Part shown: one piece after another, positions 14,279 through 23,661 of the stretch
Layout: each line of letters begins with the position of its first letter
Numbering within the stretch: position 1 is the stretch's first letter
Assembly (NCBI GenBank): GCA_902461995.1
Contig: CABQAA010000001.1
Coordinates: forward strand, 1 to 31,206
From: an uncultured Oscillospiraceae bacterium
GTDB taxonomy: Bacteria; Bacillota; Clostridia; Oscillospirales; Acutalibacteraceae
DNA: 31,206 bases
Direction: 5' to 3'
The notes under the pieces: model-generated
Told to the model about the DNA's origin: nothing
Seen by the model: the letters and a program-made list of their open reading frames with translations, nothing else
The model's database searches: none
Program-made: the position numbers and the translations under genes

Positions 14279-16816
14279 ATGAAACGCATGGGCATTTGTC
14301 TGCTGTGCGCCGGAATGGTGTTGTCTATGGCGGGATGTGACAAGGGAGGCGGCAGCAGTTCGAGCGGGCGCATTCCCAATCGGGAAGAGGTCAGTTCGAC
14401 CACTTCCTTGCCGGATGATATTGTGATTGGGGACAGCACCACCGGGGGAAACTCGGTCTCGGGCGGGGATGATCCCGGGGGGAACATTGAACCCGATACG
14501 TCCTCGGGATCGGAGGCGACATCACCGATGGTCTTGAAAAACGACTTTTCCTCCAAAACCGACAGTGTCCTGGAATCCCAGGTCGGGTACAGCCGGTACG
14601 GCTATAAGGCGGTTTACATCCGTTCTACAGCGAACCCGGGCGACGGCCGGTTTTATGCGGACTTTTCCCTGGTAAACGCCTCGAACGGCAAGGAGGCCTA
14701 CAAAGGCCGGGCCGTCTATTGGGGAGCAAAATGGGACAGTTACTGGTGGACAGCGGACTTTTCCGACTTTCAGGAGGACGGGGAGTATATCCTGCAGATC
14801 CACGGCAAAAACGAAACCCTGAAGTCCCAAAAAATTCAGATCGGCAAACAGATTTTAACCGACGCTTCCCTCCAGATGGTGCTGTTTGATCAGCTGGACG
14901 CCCGCCGTTCGGCGGGCAAGCTCGGCTGGCGGGACAGTTCGACCGATGAACTGCGGGAACTGCAGGCCAACGTCATCGCGATAGAAACCCTCTGCGACGT
15001 GTACGATACCATGTTCGACCGTCTGTCCGGCGTCAACCAGCGCAAGCTGATCGACAACATCCAATTCGGCTGCACCTATCTGTTGGCCCTGCAGGAAAAA
15101 ACCAACGATCCCATGACGAACGGCCGGTTCAAGCACGATCTGTACGACACCCAGTACAGCGCGCCCAAGATCCGTAATTTTTACGATATCGTCAATGCCA
15201 TGGCCGCCCTCGCGCGCAGTTACGGCATTATCAAAGAGTTTGATTCCGCGGCGGCAGAAACCTATAAAGAGGCATTCGAACTGAGTTATGCCCTGTGTGT
15301 TCTCCGCCCCTATTACCTGGAGTCCGAGTTTACCCTGGAAGTACCGGAGGGCCGCAAGGGAACCACAAGCGCCGCCAAAATCCGGTATGGAATCTCAAGC
15401 ATGCTCTGGGAATTCCCCACGACGCTGCGGACCAGAGACCGGCTGATGTTCATGAAAGCCTGCACGGCCATGTACAAGAGCACGGGGGACGGCCAATATA
15501 TGGCCAAGGCGAAGGAATTGGCTGCTCAGGTGGCCGATCGTCAGTATACCGACGTAGCGAACGCTCCGGACGGCTGTTTCGGTATGTTCAAGGAGTTCGA
15601 CAACAACGAAACCGCCTTCATGCTGGATTGGCTCCAGAGTTTCGGGCAGAACCTCGGCAATATCCAGCCGACCGATCTCGGTCCGTTTATCGATCTCATC
15701 GCCTATGAACCGGCCAGTCCGGACGCTGCCCGGTGGCACAACGTTGTTGCCACCTTTACACAGGGATATGTCAAGCGGACGGCAGAACTGACTCCCCTCG
15801 GGATCTATCCGGTCGGCGCCTATGCGGATGCGCAGAACGGCGGGATCAAGTTCTTTCAGTCCATCTCCCACGGGGCCAATAACCTCTATGGCTTGATGGG
15901 GCGGAATATGACGATTCTGGGGAGTTATCTGAACGACGGCAGCCTGCAGCGGCTGGCCCAGCGGAACACCCAGTTCATCGTCGGGCTGAATCCCGGCATG
16001 CCGAATGCCTACAAGGAAACAAAATGGACCTCCTATTCGTTCATCTACGGGCTCGGCACCCGGAATTTCAAAGGCTTTTACGGGAAAGGCGCGACCTATA
16101 CGCCGCCTCTCGGCAGCGGTATCAACGGCTTCACGGCGGCACCCCAGTTTACGGAGCGCCGCATCGGGGAAGATCCGGATCTGCCCAAAGGCATACTGGA
16201 TGAGAATGGAAATTACCAGTTTAATGAGGACTATCTACCCCACGGTATGGGGTATATCAGCGCCGCCGTACTGACCGAGACGCCTTACACGCTGACCCTG
16301 AAAACCCGAAACGGCGGAGCGGCGACGAATGCGAAAGCGACGGTTACCGTCGGTGAGAAGACAGTGGGAAGTTACGAGGTGCCCGCTTCCGGCGAACTGG
16401 TGCTGCGGGATCTGCCGCTCGGTGAATCGGTCACGGTTGAGGTGAGCAAAGACGGAGCATCCATCCGGCGCGTATTCGGAACGGTAGGGGGCGGAAAAAG
16501 CGCCTGGACGGTAGACTTCGAGAATCTGCTGCAACTGCGGGTCACCGCGCCGTCCACGGTTACGTCGGAGGGCGGATCCGTCGGCGTCACGCTCAAGAAC
16601 GCCGGCAGCAAAGCGATGACGGTCACGGTGAAGCTGCTGGCGGACGGAGTATCGCTGGACCGGGATACCCTGACGGCGGAATTGGCGCCCGGACAGGAGA
16701 CGACTTTGTCCGTGAAGGTGTCCTCGGGCGGTTCAAATCGTCCGTACGCTTTGCTGGCACGGGCTGAACATGGCGGGGAGACAACCGGTGTATCGGTGGA
16801 AGGCCTGGCACGGTAA
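14279..16816 (+). CDS. Divergent GH9-like surface lipoprotein (first copy)
   Basis: An 845-residue lipoprotein. The signal peptide ends in SMAGC with lipidated Cys20, and a Ser/Gly/Thr-rich linker runs to about 90. An N-terminal Ig-like domain of the cellulase type (CelD_N) spans about 99-185 (SQVGYSRYGYKAVYI). An (alpha/alpha)6-type barrel spans about 190-665 with GWRDSSTDE (Asp219, Asp223), GLNPG (569-573) and FNEDY (Glu650, where GH9 has its general acid). Two beta-rich domains end the protein. In GH9 one expects GWxDAGD and a PHHR block after GLNP; here they read GWRDSSTDE and SGINGF. It is probably a glycan-binding or glycan-cleaving protein held at the cell surface, with unproven activity. 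The start at 14279 follows GAGGGGTGA; the frame stays open upstream but overlaps the divergent kinase gene. Confidence 0.75.
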   Translation: MKRMGICLLCAGMVLSMAGCDKGGGSSSSGRIPNREEVSSTTSLPDDIVIGDSTTGGNSVSGGDDPGGNIEPDTSSGSEATSPMVLKNDFSSKTDSVLESQVGYSRYGYKAVYIRSTANPGDGRFYADFSLVNASNGKEAYKGRAVYWGAKWDSYWWTADFSDFQEDGEYILQIHGKNETLKSQKIQIGKQILTDASLQMVLFDQLDARRSAGKLGWRDSSTDELRELQANVIAIETLCDVYDTMFDRLSGVNQRKLIDNIQFGCTYLLALQEKTNDPMTNGRFKHDLYDTQYSAPKIRNFYDIVNAMAALARSYGIIKEFDSAAAETYKEAFELSYALCVLRPYYLESEFTLEVPEGRKGTTSAAKIRYGISSMLWEFPTTLRTRDRLMFMKACTAMYKSTGDGQYMAKAKELAAQVADRQYTDVANAPDGCFGMFKEFDNNETAFMLDWLQSFGQNLGNIQPTDLGPFIDLIAYEPASPDAARWHNVVATFTQGYVKRTAELTPLGIYPVGAYADAQNGGIKFFQSISHGANNLYGLMGRNMTILGSYLNDGSLQRLAQRNTQFIVGLNPGMPNAYKETKWTSYSFIYGLGTRNFKGFYGKGATYTPPLGSGINGFTAAPQFTERRIGEDPDLPKGILDENGNYQFNEDYLPHGMGYISAAVLTETPYTLTLKTRNGGAATNAKATVTVGEKTVGSYEVPASGELVLRDLPLGESVTVEVSKDGASIRRVFGTVGGGKSAWTVDFENLLQLRVTAPSTVTSEGGSVGVTLKNAGSKAMTVTVKLLADGVSLDRDTLTAELAPGQETTLSVKVSSGGSNRPYALLARAEHGGETTGVSVEGLAR

Positions 16817-16852
16817 CACGGAAACGACAGAGCGGAAAGGATGGGGTTCTAG

Positions 16853-19800
16853 ATGAAACGGATACTGGCAGGACTGCTCTGCACCGCAATGCTGTTTCCG
16901 CTTTTGGCCGGATGCCGGTCGAAATCCGGGGAAGGGGCTCCCGCTGCCTTTGACGGGGATATCCTAAAAGGATGGACGATTGCGGACGCCAGCTATGAGT
17001 TGGCCCCGGAAAGCGGATATTCCAGCGTTCTTCTGAAAAGCGGCAAGGGATATCTGTCCACCGGACGGGTACAGCCGGCCTACCGGATCATGGAGGGGCG
17101 GCTGGAAACCGAACGCTTCTATTCGAGCATGGAAACGGAAAATTACTGGCGCGGACTCTTTTTGACATCCGACGCGATGCAGGCGGAAAACGGAGAAACG
17201 GTAACGGCGGAGATCACCGCCGAGGTCGGTTCCATCGCGGGCATTGCAGTTGGGACCGACAAAGATCTGAACAACGGATTTGCGGCCGTCGTCCATCTGG
17301 CAAAGCAGCGAGTGGAAATCATGCGGGTCAACGCCGGGATTCTGACCCCTCTCGAAAACTACCAGGACGGTGTGGTGACGAATTCGGTCCACGTGGAGAC
17401 CGGCGGGACCTATCAGCTCGCTGTGACATTCGAACCGGCCGGGGACAGCGCCTATACAATGGCGGTCTGCGTGGACGGGATTCCGCGGTTGGAAACCACC
17501 CTGTCCGGATACGGTGTGGAAGAGGGCCGCGGCAATCAAGTCTCGCTGGTTGTCTCCGACATGAAGGCTTCTATTCAAAATGTGAAAATCGGGGAACAGG
17601 CCGTGACCCTCGATGCGCTCCGCCCGTCCGCGGAAAATCCGCAGACTGTGGATGAATCGTTTAAGGGCACAATCACCTCGGATCCCTTCAAAGTCAAAAG
17701 CCGGTACCTCGCCTTCCGGGCAGGCGGCGGCCGGGACAACGACAACCTGAAAATTTCCCTGATCGACGCCAAGACCGAAGAGGTCCTCCTGACCGAAACC
17801 GGTTCCGGATCGGAGGAAATGACCAGGCGGGTCTGGGATATGGAGGCCTACAAAGGCCGCACCTGCCGGGTGCAGGTGGTGGACAATCTGAAATCCGGAC
17901 ACTTGAACATCGATGCGTTTTATGCCACGGATGAACAGCCGCTCGACACGGTGTTCAGCCTGCTCAGCTCCCAGGTCGGATACAGCATGGGCGCTGTGAA
18001 GAAAGCCTACGTACGCGCGCCGGAAACCGCCTCGTTCGAGCCGTCTTCCTTTACGGTGAGGGATTTCGCCACCGGGGAAAGCGTGTACGAGGGACGTGTG
18101 CGCAGCCGGGGCAACTATTGGGAAAGTGCCTGGTGGGAGCTGGATTTCAGTGAATTCGATGCCCCTGGCCGGTATGAGATTCAGATTGGAGAAGGCGCAA
18201 ATGCCTTGACTTCCACCGCCTTCGACATCGGCGAAGAGGCCCTTGTCAAGGCGTCCCTGCTCGACACGTCGCTGAACCAGCTCGACCTGCGCCGTTCCCC
18301 CGGAAAGCTCGGATGGCGGGACAGCTCGACCGATGAGCTCCGGGAACTTCACGCCCAGGTCATGACGGTCCACACCATGCTGGATATTCTCGACACGCAG
18401 TACGACAGACTGTCCGACTATAACCGCGCACGGGTGCTGGACAATATAGAGTTTGGCCTTCAGTATATTCTGAAGGCGCAGGAACGCACCGACGACCCGA
18501 AAACCGACGGCCGTTTCATCCATGATCTGTATCCTTCTCAGTTTTCGGCCGATAAACTGCGTTCCTGGTTCGATACCACCTATGCTATGTCGGCCATGGC
18601 CCGCTCCCTTCCGGTTTTGCGGGAGAGAGACGCAGCGCTGGCAGAAAGCGTAAAGAATGCGTTTGATGTCTCCTTCCGCATGTGCGTTCTCCGCCCGTAT
18701 TATCTGCCCGAGGAATTCGACGTCGAGGGACCGGGCGGTCTGCAGGGGGTGGAATCCACGATCCGGCAGTTCTACTATCTGCGGGAGATGTCCTGGACCT
18801 TCGATTCCAAGCTCCGCACCCGGGATAAGCTGATGTTTCTTTCGGCCTGCACCTATATGGCGAAAGCGGTGGGGCCCAGCGACACGCGGTATCTCGAACA
18901 GGCGAAATCTCTGGCCAAAGAGATCAGTGCCCAGCAGTATACGGATTATAAAAACCCCATCGACGGCGCGTTCGGCTGTTTTTACGAGTTTGAAAACAGC
19001 GACGAAGCCATGATGCTCGAATGGATCCAGGCGTTTAACCTGATGCTCGGCAATCAGACGCCCACCGATCTGTCCCCTTATATGGATCTGTTGGAGCTTG
19101 CTCCGAACGATCCCGATGCGGCCATGTGGATGAACACCCTGAAAATCTACGCAGACGGGTATGTCAAACCCACCGCCGATCTGACACCTCTTGGCATCTA
19201 TCCGATCGCTGCCTACAACAACGCCGAGCAGCGGGGTGTCAAATTCTTCCAGACCCTTTCTCACGGTGCCTCCTCCCATTTCGGCTTCATGGGGCGGAAT
19301 ATCCAGAAGCTCGCGCGATTTTTCGACGATGCCGCGCTGCAGAATCTGGCGCAGAACAACGTGCAGTTCCAGGCCGGCCTGAATCCCGGGTTCCCGACCG
19401 GTCCCGAGGGGACGGCGTGGAAATCGTATTCGCTCCTGTATCTGATCGGCAGCCGCTCTTTCAGCGGCTGGTTCAACGGCGGCGCTTATACACCGCCCAT
19501 CGGGAGCGGGTTCAACGGGTTCAGCGCTTCCACACAGTTCACGGTGGAGATGATCAACCAGACCCCCGACCTTCCGTTGGGTATTCTGGACGAATCGGGA
19601 GGCTATCAGTTCAACGAGGACTACATACCCCACGGCATGGGGTATGCGTCCGGTATCGCGGCGGTGGATTCACCGGTGAAAATCCCGGTGGAAACCCGTT
19701 TGGCGGGGCAGCCGATCGAAGCGGAGATCCGCCTGTCCGGAGCCGCGTCGGGTACGCAGAAAACCGGAGCGGACGGAACGGCCGTGCTGACGGGAATCCG

Positions 19801-20197
19801 TCCGGGCGGGGTTCTCACGCTGGACATATCGTATCAGAATCAGAAGATCACCCGGACCTTCTCCGTCATCGCAGGCGAATCCGCGCCGGTAACGGTGGAT
19901 TTTGCCGAGAGCATCGACGCAGAGCTGACGGTTCCCGAGACCTTATCGGGGGAAGGCCGGGGCACTTTGAAGCTGACGAATACGGGCACTGCCGCCGTGA
20001 CGGTGGACGTCACGCTGCTGGCCGACGGTGCGGATCTGAAGGAATCCAGCCGCACCCTGACCCTGCAGCCCGGGAAAACTGCGGCGGTGGAGATCTCTCT
20101 GACCGCCGGCGATAAGAGCAAGCCTTATTTGGTATACGCCTATCTGGCGCTGCCGCATCACGCACAGACAGTGACGGGCACCGGGCGGATCGCCTGA
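16853..20197 (+). CDS. Divergent GH9-like surface lipoprotein with extra N-terminal domains
   Basis: A 1114-residue paralogue of the gene before it. The signal peptide ends in LLAGC (Cys21). A LamG-like beta-sandwich follows at about 30-245, then a small domain at about 268-360 with YLAFRAGGG and YKGRTCRVQVVDNLKSGHLNID, like the beta-domain found in some GH32-type proteins. The cellulase-type Ig domain is at about 372-460 and the barrel at about 465-940, with GWRDSSTDE (Asp490, Asp494), GLNPG and FNEDY (Glu922). Two C-terminal beta domains match those of the first copy. The same GH9 motifs are replaced in the same way, so the change is inherited and not random decay. It lies 36 bases after the first copy, without a terminator, in one operon. 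Confidence 0.75.
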   Translation: MKRILAGLLCTAMLFPLLAGCRSKSGEGAPAAFDGDILKGWTIADASYELAPESGYSSVLLKSGKGYLSTGRVQPAYRIMEGRLETERFYSSMETENYWRGLFLTSDAMQAENGETVTAEITAEVGSIAGIAVGTDKDLNNGFAAVVHLAKQRVEIMRVNAGILTPLENYQDGVVTNSVHVETGGTYQLAVTFEPAGDSAYTMAVCVDGIPRLETTLSGYGVEEGRGNQVSLVVSDMKASIQNVKIGEQAVTLDALRPSAENPQTVDESFKGTITSDPFKVKSRYLAFRAGGGRDNDNLKISLIDAKTEEVLLTETGSGSEEMTRRVWDMEAYKGRTCRVQVVDNLKSGHLNIDAFYATDEQPLDTVFSLLSSQVGYSMGAVKKAYVRAPETASFEPSSFTVRDFATGESVYEGRVRSRGNYWESAWWELDFSEFDAPGRYEIQIGEGANALTSTAFDIGEEALVKASLLDTSLNQLDLRRSPGKLGWRDSSTDELRELHAQVMTVHTMLDILDTQYDRLSDYNRARVLDNIEFGLQYILKAQERTDDPKTDGRFIHDLYPSQFSADKLRSWFDTTYAMSAMARSLPVLRERDAALAESVKNAFDVSFRMCVLRPYYLPEEFDVEGPGGLQGVESTIRQFYYLREMSWTFDSKLRTRDKLMFLSACTYMAKAVGPSDTRYLEQAKSLAKEISAQQYTDYKNPIDGAFGCFYEFENSDEAMMLEWIQAFNLMLGNQTPTDLSPYMDLLELAPNDPDAAMWMNTLKIYADGYVKPTADLTPLGIYPIAAYNNAEQRGVKFFQTLSHGASSHFGFMGRNIQKLARFFDDAALQNLAQNNVQFQAGLNPGFPTGPEGTAWKSYSLLYLIGSRSFSGWFNGGAYTPPIGSGFNGFSASTQFTVEMINQTPDLPLGILDESGGYQFNEDYIPHGMGYASGIAAVDSPVKIPVETRLAGQPIEAEIRLSGAASGTQKTGADGTAVLTGIRPGGVLTLDISYQNQKITRTFSVIAGESAPVTVDFAESIDAELTVPETLSGEGRGTLKLTNTGTAAVTVDVTLLADGADLKESSRTLTLQPGKTAAVEISLTAGDKSKPYLVYAYLALPHHAQTVTGTGRIA

Positions 20198-20220
20198 ACC
20201 CGATCGGAGGGGGAATCCAT

Positions 20221-21168
20221 TTGAACGCCGTTCGCAGCGCCCAGCCCAAGGGACGGACCTTAGGGAAACGCATGTGGCAGCACCGCTATATTTATCTGAT
20301 GATGCTGCCTGGCCTGATCTTTCTGTTGATTTTTTCGTACATACCAATTTACGGTATCATCCTGGCCTTCAAGGATTTCAGCTTCCGCAAAGGGATCCTC
20401 ATGAGCCCCTGGGCGGATCAATACGGTATGGCGTATTTCATCGAATTGTTCAAGGACGCCAAGTTTTGGGAGGTCACCCGCAACACGGTTCTCATCTCTC
20501 TCGGCCGGATTCTTATCGAATTTCCAGTCCCCATCATCCTGGCCATTCTCATGAACGAGGTTAGGATCAAATGGTTCAAAAAAACGGTGCAGTCGGTTTT
20601 GTATTTTCCCTATTTTATTTCCTGGGTGATCATCGGTTCCATGGTGTTTAACCTGTTTTCGGTCAACCGGGGAGCGGTAAACACGATTCTGTTTCAGATC
20701 ACAGGACAGAAAATCAATTTTTTAATCGACGACACCTTTTTTATCGTTCTCTTATTTGTGTCCTCGATCTGGAAATCGGCCGGCTATTCCATGATTCTTT
20801 ACATGGCGGCGATTACGAACATCGACGTGGAGCTTTACGATGCCGCGACGATCGACGGCTGCAACCGCTTCCAGAAGATGCGGTATATCACCCTGCCGGG
20901 GATCAGCGTCATGATCATCACCATGCTGATCCTCGCAACCGGCAACATCATGAACGCCGGGTTCGACCAGATATTTAACCTTTACAACTCCAACGTATAC
21001 GATGTGGCCGACATCATCGACACCTACATCTACCGGATCGGGCTGCGGGATTTGAATTTCAGCCTGGGTACGGCGGTTGGTCTGTTTAAATCCGTCATCA
21101 ATTTCGGCCTGCTGATGGGGGTCAATATGGTCTGCAAGCGGATCAACGGCACCGGAATCTATATGTAA
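20221..21168 (+). CDS. Sugar ABC transporter permease, LplB type
   Basis: A 315-residue inner-membrane permease with about six hydrophobic segments, starting with LMMLPGLIFLLIFSYIPIYG. The EAA loop that contacts the ATPase is LYDAATIDGCNRFQKMRYITLP. It pairs with the next permease to import an oligosaccharide delivered by the binding protein at 22084. It starts with TTG at 20221, supported by GGAGGGGG 8 bases upstream; there is no better ATG. The family (LplB/YtcP-like) works with an ATPase usually encoded elsewhere, and none is present in this window. Its place directly after the two GH9-like lipoproteins links uptake to surface processing. Confidence 0.92.
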   Translation: MNAVRSAQPKGRTLGKRMWQHRYIYLMMLPGLIFLLIFSYIPIYGIILAFKDFSFRKGILMSPWADQYGMAYFIELFKDAKFWEVTRNTVLISLGRILIEFPVPIILAILMNEVRIKWFKKTVQSVLYFPYFISWVIIGSMVFNLFSVNRGAVNTILFQITGQKINFLIDDTFFIVLLFVSSIWKSAGYSMILYMAAITNIDVELYDAATIDGCNRFQKMRYITLPGISVMIITMLILATGNIMNAGFDQIFNLYNSNVYDVADIIDTYIYRIGLRDLNFSLGTAVGLFKSVINFGLLMGVNMVCKRINGTGIYM

Positions 21169-21181
21169 AGGGGGGAGCGGC

Positions 21182-22072
21182 TTGATCAAACGTTGGTTCA
21201 AACACATCACGGCTTTCGACGTGTTTCTGATTCTGCTCTTCTCCCTGCTGGCGGTCGTCACCATATTTCCCTTCTGGAATATCCTGATGGTTTCCATCGC
21301 CCCGAACGAGTATTACGTCAAAAGCGGCATCGTGCTGTTTCCGACCGAATTCACGCTCAAGAACTACGAGTATATCTTCACATCCTCAGAAGTGCTTATG
21401 TCGGCCTGGAACAGCGTGCTGGTATCGGTTCTCAGTGTGGCGTACGGTATGGCCCTGACTGTCCCGCTCGCCTATGGGTTATCCCGGCCGGACGTTCCGG
21501 GGAAGAAGCTGCTCATCACCTATGTCCTGATTCCCATGTTTTTCGGCGGCGGGATGATCCCGTTTTATCTGGTGGTCAAGAATCTGGGCCTGATCGATCA
21601 CCTCGCCGCGCTCATTATCCCTTACGGCATCAATATGTTCTATCTCATCATCATCAAGAACAGCTTTTCCTCCATCCCCGCATCCCTGATTGAGGCGGCG
21701 GAGATCGACGGGGCGAACGACATCACCATCCTGTTCCGCATGGTGCTACCGCTTTCCACCGCGACGCTGGCAACCTTTTCTCTGTTCATGCTGGTGGATA
21801 AGTGGAACGATTGGTTCAGCTCCATGCTCTTTCTGACCGACGGAAAGATGTACCCGTTGGCCAAACTCCTGCGGGACATCGTATTCAACAACGTCAATGT
21901 CGGCGATCCAAATCTGGTGACGCCGGGCGCATCCGGAGAACAGCTCTACGCCGGCATGGACGGGATCAAGATGGCGACGGTCATCGTCGCGATCGTGCCC
22001 ATTTTGTGTGTGTATCCATTTCTACAGCGGTATTTTGTCAAAGGCGTTGCATCCGGGGCCATCAAATCATGA
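21182..22072 (+). CDS. Sugar ABC transporter permease, YtcP/LplC type
   Basis: A 296-residue permease of the MalG/carbohydrate family with an N-terminal segment FLILLFSLLAVVTIFPFWNI. The EAA loop is LIEAAEIDGANDITILFRMVLP. It ends in GVASGAIKS, typical of the YtcP/LplC group. It starts with TTG at 21182, 13 bases after the previous gene, behind AAAGGGGGGAG. Its stop TGA is part of the ribosome binding site (TGAGGAGG) of the next gene, so translation is tightly coupled to the binding protein. It forms the second half of the transmembrane channel. Confidence 0.92.
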   Translation: MIKRWFKHITAFDVFLILLFSLLAVVTIFPFWNILMVSIAPNEYYVKSGIVLFPTEFTLKNYEYIFTSSEVLMSAWNSVLVSVLSVAYGMALTVPLAYGLSRPDVPGKKLLITYVLIPMFFGGGMIPFYLVVKNLGLIDHLAALIIPYGINMFYLIIIKNSFSSIPASLIEAAEIDGANDITILFRMVLPLSTATLATFSLFMLVDKWNDWFSSMLFLTDGKMYPLAKLLRDIVFNNVNVGDPNLVTPGASGEQLYAGMDGIKMATVIVAIVPILCVYPFLQRYFVKGVASGAIKS

Positions 22073-22083
22073 GGAGGATGAGT

Positions 22084-23643
22084 ATGACAGGGTTTATCAA
22101 ACGGCTGGGATTTCTGAGTCTGGCTCTGGCACTGCTGGTCGGTGCCGCGGGCTGCAAAGACGGGGGAGGTGAAAAAAACCCGACCGAAACCAAGGCGGTC
22201 GAGGACGACCGCAGTGTATCCTACGACATCAAAATCGGCATGTGGGACTGCGCCAAATGGGGCAACGACGATATCGGCCGACACATCGAGGAAAAATTCA
22301 ACATCAAAATCGTGCCGGTGGCGTTGTCGACGGTGGACTATATTGAAAAGCTGAACATCAGCGCGGCAGGCGATACCCTGCCCGACATGTTTATGCATCC
22401 CGGATACAGCGGCTACACCAGCACCCTGACGAAGTGGGTGTCGGAGGATGTCGTCAAAGCGCTGCCGGAGGATCTGTCGGCTTACCCGAACCTGAAGAAG
22501 GTCATGGATTCCTACGATTATCTCAAGCAGAATAATGCGCATTATTTTGTTCCGCGAACGGTGTTCACCGATCCGGCGAACAGCTATTATACGCCGGCTC
22601 TCTGGGTGCGGAAGGACTGGATGCGGAACCTTGGCATCGATACCGCTCCTACCACTCTGGACGGTCTCTACGACATGTTGTCCCGGTTTACCACCGACGA
22701 TCCGGATAAAAACGGAAAGAACGACACCTACGGCGTGACCCCGGGCCTTAACCTCGAATGGGTGTTCTTCGCCCATGGCATCGACATCTCGGGATATATC
22801 GAAGAGGACGGCCAATGGATTCCCGGCGTGTTGTCGAAACACAATGCCGAGCCGATCAAATTTATCCAGAAAATGTACCGCAATGACGTTCTGGATAAGG
22901 ATTTCGCCACCATGAAGCTGGCCGACTCAGAGAACAACTTCTGTTCCGGCCGCGCGGGCATGGTTTACCTGGTGGGCGAATCCAGCCCCATGCAGTACGT
23001 CGCACTCGCGAAGCTGGCAGCGGTTAATAAAGGCTTCGATGCCAAAAACGACCTCGACATGCTGCCGCCGCCTGAGGTGCCCGGAAAGAACTACACCTGC
23101 ACACAGAACTACAATTTCGCGCAGGGCACCATGTTCAACGGCGGTCTCTCCGATGAAAAACTCGCGCGCTGCCTCTCCCTGTACGATTATCTCCTGTCTG
23201 AGGAAGGCGTGACCCTCGGCCGTATCGGCGTGGAAAACATCTCCTTTAAAAAAGAAGGAGAGAAAACCGTTTCCCTGCTTCCCACCGACTCGACCGGCCA
23301 GGAGAAATGGCTCGGGGATGTGTATCCCACCTCGCAGATCTACCGCGTTGCCCGCTGGGATGCGGACGGTGCCTGGGTAAGTCCGGACATCCAGCCGGAA
23401 TTTGTCGCCCTGGCGCAAAAGGTCAAAGATCTTTATGGACCCAAGATGAACAAGAAAAACCCGGAGATCGACTTCAAATCCACCCCGGCCAAAGACCGCT
23501 GGAATGTCAGCGAGTATTTCTGGGAGAATGTTTTTAACATGGTACTCAATTCGGACGATATCGATGCGTCCTGGACCAGTTTCCGGAATACCCTGCTCAC
23601 CGAAAAAAATGGACAGAAATTGATTGACGAAATCAATCAATAA
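22084..23643 (+). CDS. Extracellular solute-binding lipoprotein
   Basis: A 519-residue binding lipoprotein of the LplA-type sugar-binding group. The signal peptide ends in VGAAGC with Cys24, followed by a short Gly/Lys-rich linker and then the two-lobe binding domain beginning SYDIKIGMWD. It captures the imported glycan outside the membrane and hands it to the two permeases just upstream. The ATG at 22084 is chosen because GAGGAGG lies 6 bases ahead; an in-frame ATG at 22078 abuts that site. There is no similarity to a specific characterised sugar binder that I can name, so the ligand is open. Confidence 0.9.
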   Translation: MTGFIKRLGFLSLALALLVGAAGCKDGGGEKNPTETKAVEDDRSVSYDIKIGMWDCAKWGNDDIGRHIEEKFNIKIVPVALSTVDYIEKLNISAAGDTLPDMFMHPGYSGYTSTLTKWVSEDVVKALPEDLSAYPNLKKVMDSYDYLKQNNAHYFVPRTVFTDPANSYYTPALWVRKDWMRNLGIDTAPTTLDGLYDMLSRFTTDDPDKNGKNDTYGVTPGLNLEWVFFAHGIDISGYIEEDGQWIPGVLSKHNAEPIKFIQKMYRNDVLDKDFATMKLADSENNFCSGRAGMVYLVGESSPMQYVALAKLAAVNKGFDAKNDLDMLPPPEVPGKNYTCTQNYNFAQGTMFNGGLSDEKLARCLSLYDYLLSEEGVTLGRIGVENISFKKEGEKTVSLLPTDSTGQEKWLGDVYPTSQIYRVARWDADGAWVSPDIQPEFVALAQKVKDLYGPKMNKKNPEIDFKSTPAKDRWNVSEYFWENVFNMVLNSDDIDASWTSFRNTLLTEKNGQKLIDEINQ

Positions 23644-23661
23644 TCAAAAGGAGGGCTTACC

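Noticed and set aside
16964..19633. An 889-codon minus-strand frame opposite the second GH9-like gene
   Set aside because: Despite its length it has shadow-like composition (rich in His, Gly, Arg) and no ribosome site, and it covers a gene with signal peptide and family domains.
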